Positions 24,749 through 31,539 of a DNA stretch of 31,539 nucleotides are shown here, in pieces. The DNA comes from JAAYUD01 sp036846645 (GTDB lineage: Bacteria; Bacteroidota; Bacteroidia; Bacteroidales; Bacteroidaceae): the NCBI GenBank assembly GCA_036846645.1, contig DAIUBN010000011.1, forward strand, positions 1-31,539. Reading direction: 5' to 3'. Under the pieces are notes generated by a model. That model saw only the letters and a list, made by a program, of their open reading frames with translations, was not told the origin of the DNA and made no database searches. Made by a program: the position numbers and the translations under genes. Positions within the stretch are counted from its first letter, which is position 1; every line of letters starts with the position of its first letter.

Positions 24749-25843
24749 TCATTTGAAAGCATCCATTGCAGCAGTAGGTCTACCTTGATTGTCGAAAGCA
24801 CAGAGTGAGTACTTGCTCCAATCGAAAAAGCCTTCGGGCTCCCAATAGAATACGCCGAGACATTTATGGATGCCAGCCAGCTTTGTCTTACCAATGATGC
24901 TACTCAAGAAATACTTGGCAGTAGTGGCATCATCCCACGGCATGCCGATTTCGGTAACCATCACCGGAGTGTGATAGGTCTTATCAATCCATTCGATATT
25001 CTCCATGCAATTCGAGATAAACTTATTGCAGGCAGCCATCTTATCCTTATCAAAGCCTTCGTAATAGGAAGGATAGAGCGACATACCTATCACATCCCAC
25101 TTGCCACCATTGGCTTTCAATCGGCCGAAGAAACGTTTGAAAGCATCGATATTATATCCGTTGTCGATATGAACAATGACTTTGGCCTTAGGAAAGACTG
25201 ATTTCACCGCATCATAACCGGCATTACTCAGCGCAGCATAATTATCGAAATGATTGGGTCTACCGTCTTTGTTCTCATCCCAAATCCATACGCCACCATC
25301 GGGCCAAAGCATGCCATTGGTAGTTTCATTGCCCACCTGCACCCATTCGGGAGTGATGCCGTTGCGTTTCAGCAAGCCGAGCACATCTTTAGTATGATTG
25401 GCCACAGCCTGTTTGAGCTGCTCCATATTATAATCTTTCCAAGCAGCCGGTTTCACTTGTTTGCCAGGATCTGCCCACCAATCGCTATAATGAAAGTCTA
25501 TCATCAGCCGCATGCCGAGTTTCTTTGCCCGTTTGGCTTTGACCAGCAAGTCCTCTTTGCCATTCCATCCATCTTTCGGATTCACCCAAACACGAAGTCG
25601 GATAGCATTCATGCCCAAACTCTTGAGGAGCGACATACATTCCATCTCTTTGCCTTCGGCAGTATAGAACTTCTTACCCTCCTTCTCCATCTGAGTGACC
25701 CAACCTACATCAGCACCTTTGGCAAAAGCAGGTATACTATTGACTTTACTTTTCTTTATAAGATGTTCAGAATCGGCAGCGAACGATGCTGTAGACAGCA
25801 GCATCAGGCCTAGAATAATTGTCAGTCTTGCGATAATTTTCAT
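24749..25843 (-). CDS. GH53 endo-beta-1,4-galactanase, secreted
   Basis: A 364-residue glycoside hydrolase family 53 enzyme with a type I signal peptide (1-22, ending SFAA). The TIM barrel starts with FAKGADVGWVTQME and IRLRVWVNP. Acid/base Glu173 is in VQVGNETTNGMLWP and nucleophile Glu298 is in VTEIGMPW. It cuts beta-1,4-galactan, the side chains of pectic rhamnogalacturonan I, into short galacto-oligosaccharides. It is not a lipoprotein and so is probably periplasmic or secreted. It follows the alpha-glucan genes in the same direction, but a strong terminator (26060-26095) and a 360-base gap separate them, so it is likely its own unit. No SusC/D pair for galactan is adjacent. Confidence 0.94.
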   Translation of the reverse strand: MKIIARLTIILGLMLLSTASFAADSEHLIKKSKVNSIPAFAKGADVGWVTQMEKEGKKFYTAEGKEMECMSLLKSLGMNAIRLRVWVNPKDGWNGKEDLLVKAKRAKKLGMRLMIDFHYSDWWADPGKQVKPAAWKDYNMEQLKQAVANHTKDVLGLLKRNGITPEWVQVGNETTNGMLWPDGGVWIWDENKDGRPNHFDNYAALSNAGYDAVKSVFPKAKVIVHIDNGYNIDAFKRFFGRLKANGGKWDVIGMSLYPSYYEGFDKDKMAACNKFISNCMENIEWIDKTYHTPVMVTEIGMPWDDATTAKYFLSSIIGKTKLAGIHKCLGVFYWEPEGFFDWSKYSLCAFDNQGRPTAAMDAFK

Positions 25844-26017
25844 GTTGTATAAAGGTTAGTTCGAGAAGTAAAGATAGAAAGAATCGATGAAAAGAGGAAA
25901 AGAATAAAGAGAAAATAAAGAAAAGCTGCGTTTATCGCCCCCAAAAACCTATCAATTCATTACAAATAATATCATTCATAAAGCACTATAATTCAACACC
26001 TCACGAAGAGTTATAAG

Positions 26018-26063
26018 AATAAAGCTTGTATTTATTAAAATAAAGCTTGTATTTTAATAAATA
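26018..26063. repeat. Overlapping direct and inverted repeats
   Basis: AATAAAGCTTGTATTT occurs twice without mismatch (26018-26033 and 26039-26054). Overlapping this, TATTTATTAAAAT (26029-26041) and ATTTTAATAAATA (26051-26063) form a perfect 13-bp inverted repeat with a 9-base loop. The right arm shares bases 26060-26063 with the adjacent terminator stem, so both hairpins cannot form fully at once. Confidence 0.65.
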
Positions 26064-26095
26064 AAGGCTTTGTTTTAAAAAACAAAGCCTTTATT
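26060..26095 (-). terminator. Strong terminator after the SusA-like GH13 gene
   Basis: A perfect 17-bp inverted repeat spans 26060-26076 and 26079-26095 (core AAAGGCTTTG / CAAAGCCTTT), with A and T runs on both sides so that it can work in either direction. It lies about 110 bases beyond the GH13 stop and separates the alpha-glucan locus from GH53. Confidence 0.8.
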
Positions 26096-26203
26096 CTTAG
26101 AATGGTTCTTTATGATTCAACTTTCTCTTCTTGAAGAAACCATATTTATTCAAAGTAGAGAAACAAAATTATATTAGAGCATCTCTGCTCTGTATCTTCC
26201 TAT

Positions 26204-28048
26204 CTACAACTCAATGACCAATGACTGACGTGGCGTCAGTTTCAATTGGTTTGCCAAAGTAATATTTGCATCGGTCAGAATATCACGACCTTGGTTTTTA
26301 TCACCAAGAATCTCTTTATATACTTCTACCGGAACAGAAGCTTCTTTATCGGTTCCGTTGAGAATGACCAATACTGATTTGCCGTTATACTGACGAGCAA
26401 AAGCATAAACGCCATTTTGAGGGATGAACTGTGTCATAGTCCCCCTCGAGATGACTTCATTGCCTTGACGCCAATGTAGGAGACGACGGAAGAAATTATA
26501 TGATTCGTTTTGTGTTGCTGTTCTACCTGCCGAAGTGAAAGCGTCTTGCTTGTCGCCCATCCATCCGCCAGGGAAATCTTTGCGAACATTACCATCGGTC
26601 ACAGCCTTTGTGCCGTTGAGCATAACCTCTGTACCATAATAAAGTTGAGGAATGCGGTGAGTAGTGAGCAGCAAAGTAAGGGCTTGTTTGAGCATCGGCA
26701 AGTTCTGCCCATCTGCCAAGAAGCGATCGGTATCATGATTCTCGAGGAATGCCAAGATAGAACTGGTATTAGGATAAAGATAATCGTAAACGAAACTGTT
26801 GTAGATTCGTTCCAATCCTTCTCCATTGATAGTTTGTTCGTTCTTCACTTTTGCCATACGAGTCATGAAACTGAAGTCCATCACCGTTTTGAGATTACTG
26901 TTGCGAGGAGCCGAGAGTTTAGAATCTTTCTGCCACCAAGCAGTATAGGCAGGCTCTTCGCCCCATGTCTCACCAACGGTATTGAAGTTAGGATATTCTT
27001 CGTTCAGCTCTTTCTGCCAATTGCTCATGGCATCATAATCGGCGTAGGGGTAAGTATCTTGACGGATGCCGTCAATATCGGCATACTCTATCCACCACAT
27101 ACTATTCTGAACAAGATACTTATAGACATGAGGATTGCGTTGATTCAAATCGGGCATAGAAGGAACAAACCAACCATCAACCATCTTATCAAAATCGAAC
27201 TTCGAAGCATAGGGGTCGACATGCGGAGTCAACTTGAACGAAGTCTGCACAAAATGATTCTTATAATCGGAATAGTTGAACCAATCTTTCGACGGCATAT
27301 CCTTAATCCATTGATGCTCTACGCCGCAATGATTGAACACCATATCCATCACTACTTTAAGCCCATGTCGATGAGCCTCAGCAATCAAATTACAATATTC
27401 TTCATTCGTACCGAATCGACGGTCTATCTTATAATAATCGGTTGTAGCATATCCATGATAAGAACCACCTTCCATATCATTCTCCAAGACAGGAGTGAAC
27501 CAAAGAGCTGTAACGCCCAAGTCGTTGAAATAATCGAGATGTTTCTCAATGCCTGCGATATCGCCACCATGACGACTATTAGGATTGCTACGATCTACTT
27601 GATAGGCGGACATTCCTTTTATATTATCGTTCTTTGGGTTGCCGTTGGCAAAACGGTCGGGCATGAGCAGATAGAGCACATCGCTCATATCAAAGCCCTT
27701 ATGATCAGAACCAGCTCTTTTACGTTCTTTCAGCTCATAATCGGTAGACCACGATTTGCCACCAGGAAGTTTGAAGTCGAGTTTCATCTTGCCGGGTTTG
27801 ACAGCCTTATCAAGATGAAGGTAAACGAGCAGATAGTTTTCGCTTTGCAACCGAACGATGCTGTCGACAGCCACACCAGGATAGTTGACACTCACCTTAG
27901 CACCGGCAATACGATTGCCATAGACCATCAGCTGAAGCTGCGGACTATTCATACCGGCATACCAAAATGGCGGGTCTATCTTATTAATGTTTCCTGCGAA
28001 TGCACTCATCGACAGTAAAGTTAGTAAAATATATAAAATCTTCTTCAT
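26204..28048 (-). CDS. SusA-like periplasmic GH13 neopullulanase/alpha-amylase
   Basis: A 614-residue GH13 enzyme with a type I signal peptide (MKKILYILLTLLSMSAFAG). An N-terminal beta-sandwich (about 20-110; INKIDPPFWYAGM, PQLQLMVYG) is of the cyclomaltodextrinase/neopullulanase kind, followed by the TIM barrel with MPDRFANG and VVMDMVFNHCG. The catalytic triad is Asp331 (GIRQDTYPY), Glu360 (TVGETWG) and Asp439 (LENHDTDRF). A C-terminal beta domain ends the protein. This matches SusA in layout and length. It degrades malto-oligosaccharides in the periplasm after import. It follows the surface GH13 gene by 36 bases in one transcript and is ended by a strong terminator. Confidence 0.93.
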   Translation of the reverse strand: MKKILYILLTLLSMSAFAGNINKIDPPFWYAGMNSPQLQLMVYGNRIAGAKVSVNYPGVAVDSIVRLQSENYLLVYLHLDKAVKPGKMKLDFKLPGGKSWSTDYELKERKRAGSDHKGFDMSDVLYLLMPDRFANGNPKNDNIKGMSAYQVDRSNPNSRHGGDIAGIEKHLDYFNDLGVTALWFTPVLENDMEGGSYHGYATTDYYKIDRRFGTNEEYCNLIAEAHRHGLKVVMDMVFNHCGVEHQWIKDMPSKDWFNYSDYKNHFVQTSFKLTPHVDPYASKFDFDKMVDGWFVPSMPDLNQRNPHVYKYLVQNSMWWIEYADIDGIRQDTYPYADYDAMSNWQKELNEEYPNFNTVGETWGEEPAYTAWWQKDSKLSAPRNSNLKTVMDFSFMTRMAKVKNEQTINGEGLERIYNSFVYDYLYPNTSSILAFLENHDTDRFLADGQNLPMLKQALTLLLTTHRIPQLYYGTEVMLNGTKAVTDGNVRKDFPGGWMGDKQDAFTSAGRTATQNESYNFFRRLLHWRQGNEVISRGTMTQFIPQNGVYAFARQYNGKSVLVILNGTDKEASVPVEVYKEILGDKNQGRDILTDANITLANQLKLTPRQSLVIEL

Positions 28049-28084
28049 GATATTTTCTAATTAATAATTATCACTTCACTCTTT

Positions 28085-30439
28085 TTATTTGAACGAAGTA
28101 TAAATTTTAAATTCGTGAGCTGGTACAGACACTGCTTGAGCAGACGACGTTACTGATATCGTACTGCCACCAAAATAATCGTACCATGTACCAGTCTCTC
28201 CAAACGGGGCAGAAATAGAAATGGTGCTATCGGTGAAATTACCTACAACAACCAGGCGTTTGCCATCGGCAGCTTGCAAAGAGATGCTGCGGCCCTGACT
28301 CCAATAAGTTTGTGTCACATTCCAACTCTTGAAAGCCGACTGACTGAATAGTTCGGGGTTGGCATTGCGCAATGCCAGCAATTTGCTGTAAGCATTGTAG
28401 AGTCCTTTCCGTTCGGTCACATTAGCATAGTCCCATTTCACCGGTTTCGGATCGGTACGATGAGAGTCGGCAACTTCTGTCGCAGTATAGTTACTGTTGA
28501 TAGAATAGTCGTATCCCAATTCGCCCATCTGCCAAATCATCTTTGGGCCAGATACGGTAAGGAAGAAAGCAGCGTTGGTAGCCAGCTGTTTCATACGGTC
28601 GGCAATACTTGTTTTAAGAGTACCAGAGCCCCATTGAGTCTGTTTGTATCCCATACGTTCCTCGTCATGGCTTTCCATATATCCTACCCAACTGCCAGCA
28701 GGCATCGTCGTATTCCAGGTAGTAAGGTCGCCAAACGAACTATCACTTTGATAACCCATTGCCGATTGACAATAAGCATTATTCAGCTTGCGCCAAGTTT
28801 TGATACCATCTTCGCCAAGCGCCTTCTCTTCAGTCTGATTGCAGAAATGCTCACAAATCATTACTGCATTAGAATTGGCCTCTTTGATAGCCGAATGATA
28901 ATCTTTGAGAATAGCGATACGGGTAGCATCATAGTTGCTTGCTGTCGACTCTGTACTACTTTGATTGGTGAAACCTTTTGTAAAGTCGAAACGGAAGCCA
29001 TCAATCTTATATTCGGTAAGTAGATACTTGAGATTGCGTTTGATGAAAGCCCTCGTCACAGCCGATTCGTGGTTGAAGTCGTTGTAATAAGAGTAAGGAT
29101 GCGGAGCCACAGTATTGAAGTACGGATTGTTTGAAGAAGGGCGGCTATTGGTAGAATCCCAATAGAGTTTGACCAACGGACAGTTGCCGGTAGCATGATT
29201 ATAAACAACATCGAGTAAAACCCCCATTCCACGTTGATGACAGGCATCAATGAACTTCTTATACATATTGTTGGTACCATAAGCCTTATCCATTGCAAAG
29301 AAGAAACATGGATTATAGCCCCAGCTATTGTTTCCATCGAACTCCTGAACAGGCATCAACTCAATGGCATTCACACCAAGAGTTTTGAGATAATCGAGCT
29401 TCTCGATAGCCAAAGCCAGATTGCCCGAAGCCTCTGTACCGGTAGAAGTGAAGTCGCGAAGCAACATCTCGTAAATCACCATATTATCAGCGTTACTGAT
29501 AGAGAAGTTGCCTACGTTCCACGAATAACTCGGTTCCGTTATTTGGAAGACAGAGACAATGCCACTGGCTCCAGTAGGATAAGTTTTGTTATCAGTATAG
29601 ACCGAAGACGAAATATACGAGTCATTATCCGGATCGAGAATCTTATGGCAATAAGGATCGCCAAGCGTTGTTTTCGTCCCATCGGCATCCCATACACAAT
29701 ATTGGAAACCATATTCTTTGGAAGCATCGAGATTGCTGAGCGTAATCCACCAGCAACCGGCAGTATTATCACGATACATCTGACTCTTCGTATCATTGCT
29801 CAGCGTCCAATTGTTGAAGTCGCCCACTACATGAGCATAGCTTTTGTGTGCGCCGTTTTTATCTTTATCATATAAGACAAGAGTCACACTTTTCTTGTCG
29901 CTACCTATATTAATACCATATTCCAACCCCGTAGGCATTGTCTTTTCAACAATAGCGCTAGGAGAGAATGCTTTGTACTTATCATCGGTCACCGTAACAA
30001 ATGAATCGCTATCTATACCTTTCTTCGTTCCGTCACTGCTACGTATCACAATACCTAGTTTGGTAACCGGCGTTGTTCCGGAGCCAAACCAACTGCGAAT
30101 AGATGATGACAACGTAATACTCCAAATATTGGTATCTTCTTTTGTCATCTTACATTTAGCAAGATTGGTAGACCAATCGGCTGGGACATACATCCAAGTG
30201 CCGTCGGATACCACACCAATATGGATATATACTTCTCCAGTATAGCCATAAAGGGCAGATGAAGAAGGTGCTTTGAAAGTAATCTTCAAAGGCTGGTCGG
30301 CATTGGGAGCAGATGGCGAATAGTTGAGACCATCGTAGATCTTCTCTTCCTGCTGCGGTTCATCATTGTTCGAAGATGAGCACGAGGTAGCAACCCAAAG
30401 AAGTAAAAGTAGTGTAAATAATTGATTCAAATATTTCAT
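28085..30439 (-). CDS. Surface GH13 alpha-glucan hydrolase lipoprotein
   Basis: A 784-residue lipoprotein: the lipobox VATSC gives Cys20, followed by SSSNNDEPQQEE, an acidic tail typical of surface-exported Bacteroides lipoproteins. An N-terminal beta domain (about 40-165) precedes a CBM48-like domain (about 180-285; HVVGDFNNWTLS). The GH13 barrel (about 315-690) has VLLDVVYNHATG, nucleophile Asp485 (GFRFDFTKG), acid/base Glu530 (MICEHF) and Asp592 (MESHDEERMGY). The barrel motifs are closer to pullulanase/isoamylase/branching types than to classic SusG, and no CBM is inserted in the barrel. It probably makes the first cuts in starch, pullulan or glycogen at the surface. A large hairpin lies between it and the SusE-like gene. 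Confidence 0.9.
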   Translation of the reverse strand: MKYLNQLFTLLLLLWVATSCSSSNNDEPQQEEKIYDGLNYSPSAPNADQPLKITFKAPSSSALYGYTGEVYIHIGVVSDGTWMYVPADWSTNLAKCKMTKEDTNIWSITLSSSIRSWFGSGTTPVTKLGIVIRSSDGTKKGIDSDSFVTVTDDKYKAFSPSAIVEKTMPTGLEYGINIGSDKKSVTLVLYDKDKNGAHKSYAHVVGDFNNWTLSNDTKSQMYRDNTAGCWWITLSNLDASKEYGFQYCVWDADGTKTTLGDPYCHKILDPDNDSYISSSVYTDNKTYPTGASGIVSVFQITEPSYSWNVGNFSISNADNMVIYEMLLRDFTSTGTEASGNLALAIEKLDYLKTLGVNAIELMPVQEFDGNNSWGYNPCFFFAMDKAYGTNNMYKKFIDACHQRGMGVLLDVVYNHATGNCPLVKLYWDSTNSRPSSNNPYFNTVAPHPYSYYNDFNHESAVTRAFIKRNLKYLLTEYKIDGFRFDFTKGFTNQSSTESTASNYDATRIAILKDYHSAIKEANSNAVMICEHFCNQTEEKALGEDGIKTWRKLNNAYCQSAMGYQSDSSFGDLTTWNTTMPAGSWVGYMESHDEERMGYKQTQWGSGTLKTSIADRMKQLATNAAFFLTVSGPKMIWQMGELGYDYSINSNYTATEVADSHRTDPKPVKWDYANVTERKGLYNAYSKLLALRNANPELFSQSAFKSWNVTQTYWSQGRSISLQAADGKRLVVVGNFTDSTISISAPFGETGTWYDYFGGSTISVTSSAQAVSVPAHEFKIYTSFK

Positions 30440-30461
30440 GGTAATCGAAAATTGAAATTAA

Positions 30462-30519
30462 GCAAAATGTCCGGGAAGCAATACATTTTTAAGCTCTTGT
30501 ATGCAGCCCGGACATTGCT
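30462..30519 (-). terminator. Long hairpin between SusE-like and GH13 genes
   Basis: AATGTCCGGG (30466-30475) and CCCGGACATT (30507-30516) form a perfect 10-bp stem. The pairing continues inward (GCAaTACA at 30478-30485 with TGTATGC at 30498-30504, one bulge). On the - transcript it is followed by TTGCTTAATTTC. It probably limits read-through or protects the 3' end of the upstream susCDE-type mRNA, lowering expression of the two GH13 genes. Confidence 0.65.
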
Positions 30520-30542
30520 AATACCTATTTATAAACTGTCTC

Positions 30543-31539
30543 TTATTCTATTTCTAACGTGTAAGTCAGCTTATCAGGATTATTCAAGTTGACAGTAACC
30601 AAATACTTGCCAGCCTTAGTAATCTTAAGATTGTCGCCACCAGGTTTCAGTATACCATCGGAACCACCCCAGTTGATATCCCAACCGTGATTAGCACGGA
30701 ACTTAATCTGACCTTCAGCAAATGTTACCTCAGCTGTGAATGTTTGCTTAGCTGTGTTGAAAGTCATATCAACTTCTTTAGTTCCCCATCCATTTACTTC
30801 GCTACCAGCATCACCAACAATCGACAAAACATTGAATGCAAAGTTCTTTGTCAGTTTCATTGTAGATGTATCGAAAGTAAAGTTGTAGAATTCATTAGCT
30901 TTATAGCAGCTGATATTGCCACCTTTGCCCAATTGTAATGTAGTTGGATCATCTGTAGCAGGAGCTTCTGGCATACCCCAATCGTTATCCCAGTTGGGAG
31001 CAGGAGTAATCTTCCATCCATTAGCAACTTTAGAACCGAAATCGATAATACCACTATAGATTGAGTTACTCTCAAAGCTGAAGAGGAACAAATCCTTATC
31101 ATGGCTCCAACCGTTATAGTCGCCAACAATATATACCTTAGGATATACTACCTCAGTACTATAAGGAGTGACAGTAGCAGTAACTACAGGAGAAGTTATA
31201 GTACTAATTGTAGGTGCAGCAGTTTCGCCATCAGCAGTTGCCAATATTCTAAAATATACTGGAGTTGCTGTACCCGGAGTCACCTTATTATTAATAAGTA
31301 TAGAATTGATTGCGGCATTAGTTACAGGAATTGTTGTTGCTCCCGTCAGAGCTTTGCCCAAATCGACTTCTTTTGCAAAATCTTGTGTCAATGATGCATG
31401 CAATACATAAGTAGAGGCCAAATTCAATCCCCAATTGGCAGCTGTAAAGTTGAAATCAGAGAATGTTGCGTCTGCTTTATCTTTTGTCAGTGTATAAGCA
31501 TTGCTCAATGCTGCCAAAGTAGGAGCAGTAACCTTTGAT
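30543..31539 (-). CDS. SusE/SusF-like starch-binding protein (5' partial)
   Basis: The frame is open to the window edge, so the lipoprotein signal and true start lie outside; about 331 residues are visible. The first about 110 residues match the SusE N-terminal Ig-like domain (YTLTKDKADATFSDFNF, then NWGLNLAS). Two tandem starch-binding modules of the SusE/SusF type follow: VYIVGDYNGWSHDKDL with GWKITPAPNWDNDWG, then LSIVGDAGSEVNGWG with FRANHGWDINWGG. The Trp/Asn-rich loops would stack on alpha-glucan. Such proteins are surface lipoproteins that hold starch beside SusCD; a SusC/SusD pair is expected just outside the window. It is closer to SusE than SusF in number of modules. Downstream are a large hairpin and two GH13 genes. 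Confidence 0.88.
   Translation of the reverse strand, partial: SKVTAPTLAALSNAYTLTKDKADATFSDFNFTAANWGLNLASTYVLHASLTQDFAKEVDLGKALTGATTIPVTNAAINSILINNKVTPGTATPVYFRILATADGETAAPTISTITSPVVTATVTPYSTEVVYPKVYIVGDYNGWSHDKDLFLFSFESNSIYSGIIDFGSKVANGWKITPAPNWDNDWGMPEAPATDDPTTLQLGKGGNISCYKANEFYNFTFDTSTMKLTKNFAFNVLSIVGDAGSEVNGWGTKEVDMTFNTAKQTFTAEVTFAEGQIKFRANHGWDINWGGSDGILKPGGDNLKITKAGKYLVTVNLNNPDKLTYTLEIE

Larger units (their letters stand above)
25844..26203. other. 360-base gap with hairpins and a purine-rich tract
   Basis: No gene is seen. The part near GH53 (about 25864-25926) is almost all A and G on +, so the GH53 leader mRNA would be pyrimidine-rich. The middle (26018-26095) holds direct and inverted repeats and a terminator, listed separately. 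I found no clean TAnnTTTG promoter for GH53; TATCTTTA (- strand, near 25872) is the nearest. Confidence 0.5.

Noticed and set aside
26018..26063. CRISPR-like repeats
   Set aside because: Only two copies with a 5-base spacer, AT-rich, and no Cas genes; better explained as hairpin-forming intergenic repeats.
26510..28018. A 502-codon open frame on + opposite the SusA-like GH13 gene
   Set aside because: The - strand protein has full GH13 motifs. The + frame gives a low-complexity Ile/His-rich product with no family features, a shadow of the codon use of the real gene.
29234..29875. Long + strand frame opposite the surface GH13 gene
   Set aside because: Antisense shadow; composition is biased and the catalytic gene on - is certain.
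31515..31517. TTG at 31517 as the start of the SusE-like protein
   Set aside because: The frame stays open upstream to the edge of the window, and SusE-type proteins need a lipoprotein signal before this domain, so the gene is 5' truncated by the window.

Overview
The window looks like a chromosomal segment of a gut-type Bacteroidales species (Bacteroides, Phocaeicola or a close relative; I cannot name the species). The evidence is two SusC/SusD-type polysaccharide utilization loci (PULs), a FecR/ECF sigma pair coupled to a SusC with an STN domain, lipoproteins with acidic residues after the lipidated Cys, TAnnTTTG-type promoter boxes, an RNase H with a viroplasmin-like N-terminus, and low GC content.

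Layout. 1-1140 is AT-rich accessory sequence on the + strand: the 3' end of an unrecognised gene, a probably broken small secreted or membrane protein gene, and a small lipoprotein gene, closed by a bidirectional terminator near 1201-1229. 1266-17863 is a complete PUL. An ECF sigma gene (+) is divergent from a - strand series: FecR anti-sigma, STN-containing SusC, SusD, an 830-residue secreted protein of unknown function with an internal duplication, GH3, GH35, MFS transporter and a cytoplasmic GH130 phosphorylase. Hairpins lie in several gaps of the series, so expression is probably stepped. 18025-19523 is a second, different ECF operon (sigma, one-TM putative anti-sigma, DUF4252 protein) with its own GTAAC-N16-CGTC ECF-type promoter. 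19585-22892 (-) holds argB, speA and aroK; rnhA and a DUF1016/PDDEXK nuclease gene run on +. 24749-31539 (-) is the distal part of a starch/alpha-glucan Sus-like locus (partial SusE-like protein, surface GH13 lipoprotein, periplasmic SusA-like GH13), followed after a strong terminator by a separate GH53 endo-galactanase gene.

How it works. In PUL 1, glycan passing through SusCD would be sensed by the STN domain and relayed through FecR to the sigma factor. GH35 and GH3 would trim terminal beta-galactose and beta-glucose in the periplasm, the MFS carrier would import a beta-mannoside oligosaccharide, and GH130 would phosphorolyse it to mannose-1-phosphate. No known endo-acting enzyme is present, so the 830-residue protein is the best candidate for an undescribed glycan-active or glycan-binding role. 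In PUL 2, SusE-like and GH13 proteins bind and cut alpha-glucan at the surface and SusA-like GH13 finishes it in the periplasm. No tRNA, rRNA, CRISPR array, insertion sequence or prophage gene was seen.
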